A stretch of 64,000 nucleotides of DNA from assembly GCA_028386065.3 (NCBI GenBank), contig JAKUCV010007374.1:62001-126000 (forward strand), in the 5' to 3' direction. The DNA is from Turnera subulata. Its lineage: Eukaryota; Streptophyta; Magnoliopsida; Malpighiales; Passifloraceae. This document shows positions 35,464 to 46,472 of the stretch, in pieces. Made by a program: the position numbers and the translations under genes. Position 1 is the first letter of the stretch. Every line of letters begins with the position of its first letter. The notes below the pieces were generated by a model. It saw only the letters and a list, made by a program, of their open reading frames with translations, was not told the DNA's origin and did not search any database.

Positions 35464-36930
35464 GGCTATCGCTCCCCTCAACCTTCTTCTCCACCGCGTC
35501 CAAGCCATCCTCGGGCCAAGTCCTCGCAACGTGTAGCGGAGAATCCAACCACCAATCAATCGCCATGCACTGTTTCCAACCCTTCCCCGCCACAAGCCGC
35601 CACAACATCGGTCGGAATCACCGTCGGCCTCGCTGCATCCACCGCCGGGCGCAACTGTAGTTCGCCCACCGGCTCTCCTCCTAGACGCTGCCCCATTTCA
35701 GCCACCAAGGGTTGCCTAGGCGACAACAACCACTAGGCCACTTCACCACCTGACCCTAGGCCTAGTGCACCTGTTTCCACCAGGATCAGAGGTCGGAAAT
35801 TCCAAGGCCACAGCAACAGCAGCCCCACGGCCACTCCCATTGCACTCGATTTGGTGGATCTCGTAGAAGAGGAACGCTAGCCCCTTGACACCCACGGTCA
35901 TGTACCTCTAATGAGGAACCAGCAGCCACAGAACCAAGCCTCTCCACGGGCGAAGCGTACCCACCCAGACTGCAGCCCCGAACAGAGCCCAGCAGCTCCT
36001 GCTAAACGTGCCCGCGCCATAGCCAGAAAAGGTACACCATTCCTTCCACCAAATTTTACACCAACATTTCAAAATACAAGCTTACCCAACTTTACCATAG
36101 AATGAGCAACCGTACCCTTCTTCAGGCCTGACACCTCAACGACACAGTTATTTCCCTTTTAGGTTGCACCAATGAAATTGATGAGTATTTGTCTAACACA
36201 GGTTGGGTGAAATTTGCTTCCTTTCAGTTTCCCACTTATGTTGAACTTACATGTGAGTTTTTTGCAACCTTGTATGTTAGACTAGACACCCATGTTGCTT
36301 CTGATATAGGGGAAATTAGTTTTCAGCTTGTTGAATCAGATTACAAATTGACCTTACCTATATTTAATGATATTTTTGGGTTCTGTGATCATGGCTTCCG
36401 CTATATTCTTGCTGATTTTATTGATGATGATGTATGGGTCGAATTGAGCAATTTTCCTAAACCATTCAATTGTAGATACTCAAAACTACTCAGCTCAAAA
36501 AACCAGCCCTATGTTATTTGCACAGGTTTATATCTAACACCCTTATTCACCGTGACACATCCGATGGGCCGGGTTCTTACCCGTGAGGAGCTTTTTTTTT
36601 GTATTGTATGACTCGTGGTATTTAGGTCAACATGGGTTGTTTCCTCCTCTCGCCTTAAATCCACCCGTCTCACAATGTCTAGACGATTAGGAGGGGGAGG
36701 GATAGTTGCTGCCTTGGGAGCTCATTTTGATGTCAACCTTACAATCTATAGAGTCCACCCCACATCTACTTCCCTAGGTTTCGAAACAACCGTAAAGATG
36801 GGCTTGCTTGATAACGATACTGTTGGAGGTGGGGTACCTATATTTTCTGTGCAGGATAATGTGGGCACTGCTGCTGCTGGTCTGAAACCGAGTACCTTTT
36901 CCATTCCACCTTCACTGCCGATTTCAGCAT
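35464..36930 (+). pseudogene. Athila env-like ORF (ATHILA ORF-1 family), broken
   Basis: A Ser/Pro-rich N-terminal part (RPSHPRAKSSQRVAENPTTN; PIALDLVDLVEEE; SPRAKRTHPDCSPEQSPAAP; then AKRARAIARKG, a basic nuclear-localisation-like stretch) runs to about 36104 with stops near 35733 and 35878. The better conserved globular part is 36165-36611: NEIDEYLSNTGWVKFASFQF, FATLYVRLDTHVASDIGEIS, LVESDYKLTLPIFNDIFGF and HPMGRVLTREELFFCIV. It then resumes after a stop at about 36609 in another frame (RRLGGGGIVAALGAHFD). The LTREEL region is typical of the ATHILA ORF-1 family. The function of this ORF in plants is not established; its position after pol is that of env in retroviruses. Confidence 0.7.
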
Positions 36931-37047
36931 AAGCTCTAGAGGCACTGGAGTTGCTGCCCGACTTGGTGGCCGATTTTCAGCGCTTGGCAGCCCGCCAAGC
37001 CGGTGTAAACGAGTGAAAAACTTCCTCACAAGTGTCATTCTAGATGT

Positions 37048-37263
37048 TTGAGGATGACATTCATGAGATATTCTGGCATCTTGGCCCGTGCCTCTATCAG
37101 ATTCGGGATGCCTTGGGGGTCTGATTCCCGGTCCTCGTTTATTTATTACTTTTGTTATTTCCCTTTTCTTCTTTTTTTTGATGTCCGCAGGCTATTTTTG
37201 TTAATAACATTGGCTGCCCCTGTTTTGTTTTTTTGGATAGTTTACACTTATTATAAGCAGTGA
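37048..37263 (+). pseudogene. C-terminal hydrophobic segment of the Athila env-like ORF
   Basis: Reads FEDDIHEIFWHLGPCLYQIR just before (in another frame), then a frame ending with FLLITLAAPVLFFWIVYTYY and stop at 37261. The last 25 residues form a single strong candidate transmembrane helix close to the C-terminus, as in Athila env-like proteins. Stops separate it from the upstream domain, so it is part of a dead gene. Confidence 0.55.
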
Positions 37264-38666
37264 GGACAACTGTTAACTTTAAGTTTGGGGTGGCTATATT
37301 TTCAGCAATGTGGCTGCAACCTTTATTTACTTTCAGTTTGTTTTTTCATTAAGTATAATAATACGTATTTCTCATCAATTTATTTTTATTATTGTACATG
37401 AATAATTTTTCCTTTCAGATCATGTTTTGTCTACTTTTCAGTTTTCTTTTGCTTGAATAAATTTTAGCAAGTTACAGAAAACCCCTTTGGGCTTAATTGG
37501 GCCCAATTCGACACAAGCACAACAATTTCTCCAAATTTTCACGATCAAGTCTCGTGTATCCGTTTGCATGAATATTTGGGACAAGTTCTCAAAAGCTGAG
37601 TTACGCTTTGTGGGTAAATTTTCCTGTTTGGTTTAAATTCACTTCTAACCTCTTGTCTTTTTGTTTAAACACAATTGGCATAAACAGGTTCATAACCCGA
37701 TCAAAGGGAATTTTTTACAAGGATTATTTTTCGGGGATAGGATTAAGGCATTCTTTCGCAGCCCGCACTGACCATATAGCCTACCCATGTGTATACATTT
37801 ACTATCGTAAACCACTTCAAGTCTTTCTCTAATAGCCATTTTGGGTTGGTAAACCCACATTCACCGCCTGTACCCTCTGAACCTATGGCTATCACCAAAT
37901 TTTTCATAAATATCCTCCCATGTGCAGTTGCTCGAATTTATTTTTCCTTAACATATGCCTAACGTCCAGATAGGGAGTGGTTCATCTACACACAAACAGC
38001 CTGTGCTGGTATTGGAGAATTCTATTCATTTGCCTGCGCCTTCAAGAAAAGAGAAGAAGAGAGATGCTTCACAGAAATAGAAAAGAAATGACACACAAAA
38101 TTGATGTATCTCACAAAAAAAAGAAAAAAAAAGAGAGAAAAGATTGAAGGCAACAAAAACTCTCCGTAGCACACACAATATTTTTTGACGAATCACTCCG
38201 AAGACACCTTGCTTGGCTATGTTACAGTAAGATCCTCCTTTTGGGCATTTGCATCAATTGAATACCTTTATTCCTTTCTTTCCTAAATATAACCCAAGCC
38301 TCATTTCAGTCCGAATAAAGACCTTTTGATCCCATTAAAATATATCTTTGTCATCAGTAGAGATCGGGAAGTGAATCTGCATATTTGACCACGTTTTTCC
38401 TGTTTTTACAAATGCCAAATTCATTATTTTTAGCAAACAAAGAGGGAAGTTGTGAATTGGAATCCATAGAAATTAATTACCCAACAAAGTGCAGGTTCGG
38501 ACCATCTTGGCATCTTTTCTCAGAATTTTTGTAGGTAGGATGCTGGGGCTTCTTTTCGTGAAATTTAGAGGCTTTCCATGTAACTTTGGTTGATTGGGCC
38601 TTTGATTCCAATGGGTAAGACGTTTTCATCCTGGTTTTCACAAAAATTGCCTGCGGACAAGAAAAA
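37264..38666 (+). other. Athila 3' non-coding region
   Basis: Starts with a PPT-like tract AAGTTTGGGGTGG (37281-37293) after the env-like stop. It continues as AT-rich non-coding DNA with an A-rich stretch at 38110-38150. The 74-codon frame at 37608-37832 has no recognised product. Confidence 0.5.
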
Positions 38667-38683
38667 TTTTAAATGTGGGGTGG
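38667..38683 (+). other. Athila polypurine tract
   Basis: TTTTAAATGTGGGGTGG ends exactly where the 3' LTR starts TGATGAGTATGG. A preceding GGACAAG is part of the conserved context of this junction in the lineage. Confidence 0.8.
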
Positions 38684-40414
38684 TGATGAGTATGGATTTT
38701 ACACTCATTTACGGACTATTTTTACGGTTTTTAACTTGCGATTTTTTTTATTTTATTTATTCATGTTGCTTTTCTTTCATTTTACTCTCTTTATTTCAAT
38801 AATGCCTTTTTTCCTAGTATTTTAGTTTTTTTGTGAAGAAATGGGGATTAAAACACGGAAAATGAGCTAGGAGCACAATTCCTGCACAACTTGCCCATGC
38901 GGCCCAGTAACACATGGCGTGATGGAAGAAGGCACCCAGATTTTTCCTCAAGGTCCCCAAAAATTATTCTATGATGTTGCTGGATAATTTTGGTAAGCCA
39001 AGGTTACACTAAAAAAATAAGAGGGGTTGTCAACTTTGTTATGATGTGTTCCACACTTGGGCACATGCATGGATTACTTCTTGGAAAGATTCTTGGAGGG
39101 TGACATGGTCCTTTGCACTTGGCTGAACCTGCATGAAGAGAGCAACAAAAGTTTGGTCAACCCCATGTGCACATGCAAGCCCAACAGTTCCAAAGGGGTA
39201 TCCTTGGTGCACCTACTCACACAAAGCAATACTATTTCCTATTTTTGGCAAAGAGTAATAGGTGGTGACAGCCCTCACACGTGAATGGACGTGCATGAAA
39301 GAAGGAGCCAACTTCAAGTTTCTTGCAACGGTTGGGAATGGTGGCAAACTTTCTAGTTTTGGCACAAAAAGGAAGTGGTTCACTCCCACTTTTGGCGCCA
39401 TCTTCACCCATTTCCAGCCACCCAAGTTTGCTCCTCCTCCAATATAAAAGGCAAGGCACATGAAGACAAAAGCATCAAGCTCTACATCAATTCTTCACTT
39501 CGACAAAAGACACAAAAATGGTTTTGGAACTTGTATTCTCTTTTGTTATTCTGTAAACACTAGAATTTTAGCTTTGGCTCTTTTGGAAGCATTTCAGCTT
39601 GGAAGTTCTTACCTATTTGTTCAAGGTTGGTTTTATATTATTTTAATTTATTTTCTACCTTGGATTAAATAACATGTATCATTTTCAACTATTTGTTGTT
39701 TCCTATAAGGTTATGTCTTGCTAGAATTCTTGGCTAGGATTAGGGGATGAACTTGTTAATATTTCCATGCAGAATTAATTACGTTTTATTTTCTGATTTC
39801 ATTCTTCTTTAATTCGATTTATGAACTTCACTATGTTAATTGACTGGCCATCCTTTAGCATAAATCCATAGTAGGGAAACGTTATGTGAAAACGTCGTTT
39901 GCCTATATAAAAATATAAACCGGGCTATAAAAACCGACCTCGAGGAAGGCGTGCTTTTTATTGGAGATTAAGTAGGTAAATTTTTAATGCTCCTAGTTTG
40001 TTTTGTCACTGGCTAATGGATAGTAGAAATAAATTAAGAAGGGATTTTCTGGCACAACGAGAGTAGGCTATCTTTCTAGTTTAGATTTACCGTTTCTTTT
40101 AAATAAGTTTAATTTCAGACCTTAATTTATAGATTATACATAGGCTAGCTATGTGGTGACAGAACATGTTTTGCTTATGCAGAGCTTAATTTTATGGAAA
40201 TATTGGCAGGGAATTTCCCAAAGTCCTAGATATTTGGTATTATTGTTTCTAATCGTTTGTAATCACGTTAGTTTTCCAGTACAATTATCAATCTTCTCAT
40301 TTTATTATTCCTCTTTGTAGTCATGATTTGCTCGGTTAAGTAGTACTTAGCAAAGATCCCTGTGAGACGACCTTGTGTGCTACAACAACCCTGTATACTT
40401 GCAGGAAGCTATCA
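38684..40414 (+). repeat. Athila 3' LTR
   Basis: 1731 bp from TGATGAGTATGGATTTTACA to GGAAGCTATCA. The last 590 bp match the truncated 5' LTR. A possible TATA motif (CCAATATAAAAGG near 39437) lies before a less AT-rich leader. Small frames at 39057-39672 on both strands lie inside the LTR and are not genes. The flank after 40414 (GGTCT) has no partner upstream. Confidence 0.9.
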
Positions 40415-40603
40415 GGTCTCATTCTTGAAGTTATATCGTACAATTACGCCAAGGGTGTCAAGAGAGAAATAGGGCCATCCACGTTTTATTTCCTAACAAC
40501 AGCAAAAAAAAACTAGGGGTTGTACTCGCTGTTGGAAAAAATTTTTTTGATGAAAGGACTTACATCAATTATGTACTTAGGAGTCCTATCTGTGTAGTGT
40601 CTC

Positions 40604-41094
40604 TGTGACACCCGGGGTCGATGGGGGCGGGAAGTGTAAGCCGGTGCCGGAGTGAGCACGGATAAGGAGCGGCTTCCGACAGACTTCTAGATGGAAGAGC
40701 ACATGAATGAACAAAATCCACACTAGAATAGGATAGATCATGAGACTGTGTAGGGATGGAGATGCACAGTTGGAGAAATTGCGTAACTACGTGGGTATAG
40801 GAATGTATAATTAATAGTAGCTTAAATGAAATGATTTGGAGATTGAACAGGTGTGGGACTGTACAGTGAGAATAGCTTAAATGGTTTAATAGGTACTAAC
40901 TATATCAACAAGGCACCTACCTTTTCGGTGCTCATTCAATAAAAACTCCAAAGTTAAACGTGCATGACTTGGAGCAATACTGAGACGGGTGACCTCTTGG
41001 AAAGTTTTTCCTAGAAACATGCGAGTGACGACAAAGTATACTGAAAAGGTCTCGTGTTGGTCTATAATGACAGTAGACAAATCGAAACGTTACA
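40604..41094. mobile_element. Cassandra (TRIM) solo LTR carrying a 5S-like sequence
   Basis: 491 bp from TGTGACACCCGGGG to GAAACGTTACA, flanked by a perfect 5-bp duplication GTCTC (40599-40603 and 41095-41099). The paralogous F-box copy at 42885-42905 has the unoccupied site GTAGTGTCTCCCCATCTC with GTCTC once, which proves the boundaries. A 5S-rRNA-like segment sits at about 40910-41010. There is no second LTR, PBS or PPT, so it is a solo LTR left by recombination. Minus-strand frames across it are fortuitous. Confidence 0.9.
40910..41010 (+). other. 5S rRNA-like segment inside the Cassandra LTR
   Basis: Matches the 3' two-thirds of plant 5S rRNA: CGGTGCTCATTC, ACTCCAAAGTTAAACGTGC (A-box region, 40945-40963), TTGGAGCAATACTGAGACG, and GGGTGACCTCTTGG (C-box region, 40988-41001). 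Several bases differ from cytoplasmic 5S (for example AAACGTGC for AAGCGTGC). It is the Cassandra-borne copy that may supply a pol III promoter, not a rRNA gene. Confidence 0.8.
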
Positions 41095-41989
41095 GTCTCC
41101 CCATCTCATACACAACAAACCCCATCCAACATATTGCACCCCGCTCAACCCCATACAAACGGCCTTAAGATGCACCAAAATATACATGGCCGAAGTTTCC
41201 AGGTAGTTGAAACTCTTCAATTTGCTCTCCGTCAAGATCGAAGCAACAACCATGGTGGCCATCTACCCAATAAATGGCAATGTCTAGGTAGACCGCCTTC
41301 ACCCATCAATCTAGTAGGGATGAGGGTCTGAGTCATGTGTTTCACATCCTCCACCCAATTTGAGTAAATAATCATCTCCTACTCAGGAGATTCAATAGAA
41401 TCCTCAATCCTTCTTCAAAGTCCTATTACTTTTAAACTGGCGATTGAGATCAAAAGATCATAAGCCAAACATTCATGATTTATGAAGCAATAAGGCTTAC
41501 GAGGCAAGATTCTTTCTTTCTCGGTTATAGGACTGTAGACCCTCTAAACATAATCCGGGATGGCTTGAAGAAGTACCAAGCCATTTGTTGAACAATATCC
41601 ATTGGTTAATACTGAAAGGTGCAGCAGCAGCGTTGCGGTTGGAATCGATAGTGAAAATCTTACCCATAATGGGCTTGATCTTTAGGTTTAACTTTGGACA
41701 AGAGAAGGCCACAAGCAGGGTATACGTGATGTGGATGATGAAGCGTTGTGAAAAAATTTCATTGTCTAGCCACAAACCTGAACTTGGCAAGAGATTTCAC
41801 CCCTACATGCGTCAACAAATCTTCATCGTGATAAATTTGCTCTGCAGTACACTGACGGACTGCTAATGGTTGCCTTAGTAGTGGTTTGTCAATGAAGAAT
41901 CAGATTTAGGCGGGGGATAGACTAACAATCTCTTGCGGTGGCCAAAAAATGCACAAAGGGTTGTGGGGGAATAAGAGGGGAACAAATGG

Positions 41990-42790
41990 TGGCAAAATGG
42001 TAAAGATTTTTTTTTAAGGTGAAGGTAAAGAGTTATGCAACGAGAAAACAAACTAAAAAAATTCTTACACCAACTTTGGCTCAACAGTGGCATTAAAATG
42101 AAATGTTGTTTGGAATAAACCCTAACATCACGTATTGATTTAATGAGTGGAAGAAAAAAAGTAATAAAGCAAATAAATAAAATTAATATTTTCTACCATG
42201 CTGGGGATTTTGCTGCTACATCCTTAGGTGTTTTTGAGACGTCAATCTTAAGAAGGCACTAACTATTTTCTCTCCAAAAAAGTTCACCAAGTTTTTACAA
42301 AAGTTGTGGGAAAAATCTATTGTTTTTAGATTTACACAGTTCACCCAAAACGTAGATCTTTTAATACTTTCTAATACCAGGGCTTATTGAGCAACTGGAT
42401 CGAAATTTTCCATATCTTACTACAAGTATATTTCTTTAAAAAAATTCACAAAGAACCTAAGATCTAGCAATGACTTGTTACATAAATCAACATATGGCAT
42501 TCAAATCGATTGCCAAATGATTTAAATGAATGTTTATGGATTAGTTGGCAACCGAACCGCATAACCAAAGAGAAAAAATTGAACTGTGATTTAAATCAAC
42601 ATGCCTAAACAACTCGATCACCTAGGCATGATACATGGAATGCAGGTATCTCCTCGTACAAATAATCCATATCCATATAAGAATTACGATCTAACTCCTC
42701 GAAGGTCTCACTCATGAAGTAATAACATCTGATTAGACCAAAGGTGTGCAAGAGAGCAAAACAATCATCCCCATTCTATCCTAACAATGA
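41990..42790. other. Spacer between the two F-box pseudogenes
   Basis: AT-rich. No product or terminal repeats were recognised. Confidence 0.45.
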
Positions 42791-42799
42791 AAAGAAAAT

Positions 42800-43870
42800 G
42801 AGGTTTGTAGTTGCCATAAGCAAAAAGGGATTTTTTTTGTGATTGTACTTACATCAATCTCGTGCTTAGGAGTTCATTCTGTGTAGTGTCTCCCCATCTC
42901 ATACACAACAATCTCCATCCACCATGTCGCACCCTGCTCAACCCCAAACAAATGCCCTCTAGATGCACCAAGATATATATGGTTGGAGTTTTCAGATAGT
43001 TGAAACTCCTCTATTTTCTCTCCATTAGGATCCAAGCGATAGCCACGCTAGCCACTTTACAATAAATAATATTGTCTAGGTTGACCGTCCTCACCTGCCA
43101 ATCCTGCCGAGACAAGGGTATGAGTCGTGTATTAGACACCCTCCACCTAGTTTTGGAAGAGTAAATAATTATCTCTTACTCAGAGGATTCAACGAATCAC
43201 CAATCCCTCTTTGAAGTCCTACTACATTATAACCGGTGACTGGGACCATAAGATTATATGCCAAGCTTTCATGATTTATGAAGCAATAAAGTAGAGGAGG
43301 CAAGATTTTCTTTCTAAGTTATAGGACTATAAAACCTGTAAATATAACCCGGGATAGTCTAAAGAAGTACCAAACAGTTGGTTGATTGAACTATTTTCTC
43401 CCGTTCTGGATAAGTGAACAACATTTGATGGTTGATACTAAAACGTGTACAACATTTGATGGTTGATACTGAAATGTGTAGCAGCAGTGCTGCGGTTAGA
43501 GTCTAGAGGGACATATTCGTACTCATAATGGGTTTTATTTTTACGTTTAATTTGGACAAGAGAAGGCCATAGGCAGGGTACAAGCAATATGGAAAATGAA
43601 GGGTTATGATAAAGTTTCACTACTTAGTCATACAGCTGAATTTGGCGATAGATTTCACCACTAGAAGAATCAGTATATGAGTCAAAAAAATCCTTATTGT
43701 AACTAATTTCCTATGTAGTAGAATGATGAATTATTGGTGGTTGCTTTTCGGTGGTGGAGCGAGTAGTGGTTTGCCGTTGGTGAAGGAGATTTGGCGGGCA
43801 ATAGATTCAAAATTCCTGCCGGTGTTTGGCAAATACAATGGGGTCTGTGGGGGCATAGGAGAGGAAGGGG
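42800..43870 (-). pseudogene. F-box protein pseudogene 2 (tandem paralogue)
   Basis: Collinear with pseudogene 1 over about 1 kb. Minus-strand readings include VKSIAKFS near 43655, LDSNRSTAATHFSIN at about 43480, and DPNGEKIEEFQLSENSNHIY then LGASRGHLFGVEQGATWWME and IVVYEMG at about 42890-43030, the C-terminal block best preserved here. Stops and frameshifts occur throughout the N-terminal half. Its 3' part holds the empty site of the Cassandra insertion. At its 5' side it abuts the copia gag at about 43870, so the promoter side may be replaced. A short AT-rich duplication (AACATTTGATGGTTGATACT at about 43420 and 43450) lies inside. Confidence 0.65.
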
Positions 43871-44719
43871 TGGTGTGTTATTTTTCTTGATGTGCACTCA
43901 GCAACAAAATGCTCGCTCTGACCACAACACTTGAGCTTAATTTTTTTTTTCTCCTAAGAATTGGGATACACCTTATTCTCACTAGAAGGTTTCTTTTGAT
44001 CCTTCTTTGCCTTCTCCCCTTTCTTGTTCATTGGCCCTTGCTTATGCTTATTGTTGCTGCTACTTTCAGCCATCAAGGAATTGGTCTGAGAAGGTTCTTT
44101 AGACACCCCAAGGCGCTCCTCCTCTAGCTCATGAAGACGAACAAAATCATCAAAAGTAGTAACAATGAAGTTTTGGGTCAATTGAACTTTCATATAGTCC
44201 CAATAACTCGGCATGGATCGGATGACAGCCTGAGCCTTTTGTTTCTCAGTAAGTTGGTGACCCGCATCTCTTAACTCATTGATCATGTTTGACATGCCCC
44301 TTAAATGTTGTTTCGTCATACGATGGGGATATCTTTTGTTGCTGTCAAACCTGACTGTCAACTGCCTCAGTTTGGTCAAGGACACACCACATACTTTGTC
44401 CTGAGGGCAGCCCATATTTCCTTAGCACTGAGCATTTTGTTAAAGGAGCGCTTCAAATCATTTTCCGTTGTATTGAGCAAGGTGACGTGAGCGAGAGAGT
44501 TCTTCCTCTTCCACGCAAGGTAGAGGCCTCTCTCTCTCCTACATTGGGCTGTGGTTCCCTCCTCAAGCTCATTCATCTTGATGTTGAAAGCATCGAAAAT
44601 GTCCTGTTCCTTTAGTACATATGGGCTACTGCATTCATGCTCCAAACTTCATAGTTATCACCCCTGAGCTTTTCATTTTTGTTCAGCTCAACGATGATAT
44701 CCTTTGTAATAGTAGTCAT
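43870..44719 (-). pseudogene. gag: Ty1/copia gag
   Basis: Minus-strand ATG at 44719 opens MTTITKDIIVELNKNEKLRG then DNYEVWSMN, the usual N-terminus of copia Gag polypeptides (UBN2-type). After a stop near 44610 the reading continues with ECSSPYVLKEQDIFDAF, GTTAQCRRERGLYLAWKRKN, FNKMLSAKEIWAALRTKY (44376-44645) and, in another frame, LTKLRQLTVRFDSNKRYPHR, VIRSMPSYWDYMKVQLTQNF and FDDFVRLHELEEERLGV (43954-44415). The Lys-rich linker leads to a knuckle CCGQSEHFVAEC near 43905, frameshifted and lacking the first Cys of CX2CX4HX4C. No protease or integrase follows, because the F-box pseudogene begins there. It is a truncated copy. Confidence 0.8.
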
Positions 44720-46340
44720 CCTACAAATCACAAGAATAGACACTTGCACATTGACAATCAAGACAAAAGTTCATGCAAAGACTACACAAGAATGCCATAT
44801 CATGTATAGGCTTTATGCATAAGTAAAATAAATAGTTAACAGTTTCCTAAGCACAAATCGAAAACTAATTAAAGTGCATCATCATCTATGCCTAGAAAAA
44901 TGATTAACTATTGTAAAATATTTAATAGTAAAAAACAACAACTACAACATGATCTTAAGCACAATGTATTCAATTTATTTTGCACCCAACACATAGTTAG
45001 ATTGAAATAAAAACAACAATCAATTACTTTTAAAGAAACTTATTCTTTGATGTGCATGATTTCACAATTAAACAAATTATTGATTTATGCGCTTTTTTAA
45101 TTTAATATAGTTAAATTTAAATAAAACCAAACACAAAAGCAAAAAAAGTTTAGCCCAAAATGAACACTAAGTCCAAAAAGAAACTGGGTCACAATGGGAA
45201 CAAAAAGTTTAGAAGAAACAACGAGGCCAAAACGACTTAGCCCGGACTAGTGAGCCCAGTAACCTAATCCAGCGAGTCAAACAAATCAACTTGGACCAAC
45301 GAGCCTCGCAACCTAGTCTAGCGAGCCCAACAAACTAGCCCACAGGGCATGCGTCTCGGCTCGGCTGGATGTCATTTCTTTCATAGAGAAAGGAATGGAC
45401 CCAGTCATCCAGTCGCCGGAGAAGACGACCGCGGCTACCACGAAGTTTGTCACTGCCACCCACACGGTCGATGAGCACCGCTGCCATAGGAGATCAGGGC
45501 GGCAGCAACATGCCACGAAGGTCGCTGCTAAAACCGTCGCTTCCTACAGCAACGACCAACGTCGTGCAAGCGAGAGGGACCCTCAACCTCCTCCTCCATG
45601 TTGTCGTCTAGATGGTAACAGTGACACACGCCGTGTCGCTCATCATCATAGCCTCGCCGGATCTACAACACCGGGCTGCGAGACACCACTCATACAGAGA
45701 GGACCACACCGTCAGATGTGGTGATGGGAAGTGCATACACATGAGCGGGGAGGCTCTATGCCTCCTGCTCAGCACCACACTGCCACCATGCGGGTTCGGT
45801 GAAAGCAGCATCGCACACTATCCCAACCACCACCACTAGTAGTTGTGGCCGCCACCTGGAGAACCAGCCACCAACCTAGTGTGGCTCTAGGTCAACTAAT
45901 GGTTCTCTTGGGTTCATGGTTCAACCAACACATAGTATACCAAAACAATACCAAAATTCATGCGTCATGTATATTAATTTAATTGACAGAACAAAACAAC
46001 ACAGTTTTATAGTACATGCACATCTCTTTAATCAATAAAACATGGTATCAGGCATGTCATATAAAGGAAGACATATCGATTAGCAGTTGTATAATAGAAA
46101 AAAAAAAGCGTCTATTTCAATGGTAATAGTAACACATGTGATATTACCATTCACAAAAATATCATTCACATAGATGATACCAACACAAAATTCCAGAACA
46201 TGTGTGTTACATAAATGATTATTGAACCTAAGGCGTTGCTACCAGTGTTTGAAAAATATTCATGTTTAACTGACAAACATGTGCACAACATAAAAATAAG
46301 AATTAGAGAAGACCGACCTCTAATGTGGCGCTTTCGATAA
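44720..46340. other. Upstream side of the copia fragment; GC-rich block of unknown nature
   Basis: 44720-45200 is AT-rich, possibly the copia leader. 45230-45330 has loose repeats of GCGAGCC(C/T)..AAC type. 45340-45900 is GC-rich and open on both strands (plus 45395-45724, minus 45313-45516 and 45608-45811), but no frame gives a recognisable product. I could not find a copia LTR or PBS. 45900-46340 is AT-rich with nothing recognised. Confidence 0.35.
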
Positions 46341-46472
46341 ATTCTTGTTTGTTTCTTGAAAATCCTAGTAATTCTTTTCCTTTTAATGAATCCCCTCTTT
46401 ATGAAAATTCTTGTTTGTTTCTTGAAAATCCTAGTAATTCTTTTCCTTTTAATGAATCCCCTCTTTATGAAT
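46341..46472. repeat. 66-bp near-perfect tandem duplication
   Basis: Two copies (46341-46406 and 46407-46472) starting ATTCTTGTTTGTTTCTTGAA and ending CCCTCTTTATGAA. They differ at one base at most, so the duplication is recent relative to the surrounding decayed sequences. Confidence 0.9.

Larger units (their letters stand above)
24621..40414 (+). mobile_element. Athila-type Ty3/gypsy retrotransposon, decayed and nested
   Basis: Plus-strand order: truncated 5' LTR (24621-25164), tRNA-Asp-type PBS, gag, protease, RT, RNase H, integrase, a long spacer invaded by other elements, env-like ORF, PPT and a 1.7-kb 3' LTR (38684-40414). The arrangement, the PBS and the env-like ORF identify the Athila lineage. 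Every coding block carries stops or frameshifts. No TSD can be read because the 5' LTR has lost its first 1.2 kb. Confidence 0.9.
40480..41890 (-). pseudogene. F-box protein pseudogene 1 (split by Cassandra LTR)
   Basis: On the minus strand from about 41870 the reading gives EQIYHDEDLLTHVGVKSLAK then FRFVARQ, the second half of an F-box (usual form LPVKSL.KFR.VC..W). It is followed by NGLVLLQAIPDYV and VYSPITEKERILP, the usual start of F-box associated domains. Then LDIAIYWVDGHHG and CFDLDGEQIEEFQLPGNFGH with VYFGAS and GVERGA come close to the C-terminus, ending VVYEMG at about 41100. Stops (after ARQ, PDYV and GAS) and frame changes break it. The product would be a substrate receptor of an SCF ubiquitin ligase. 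The 3' portion continues at 40480-40603 beyond the inserted Cassandra LTR. Confidence 0.65.

Noticed and set aside
34749..35595. Several minus-strand Trp/Arg/Gly-rich ORFs
   Set aside because: Composition shadows of a GC-rich plus-strand region leading into the Athila env-like ORF.
40910..41010. A 5S rRNA gene
   Set aside because: Only the 3' two-thirds matches, with several changes, and it lies inside a TSD-flanked Cassandra LTR.
46160..46180. Copia PBS (minus TGGTATCATC) for the gag fragment at 43870-44719
   Set aside because: Only eight bases match the initiator-Met PBS, it is 1.4 kb from gag, and no LTR end could be identified beside it.
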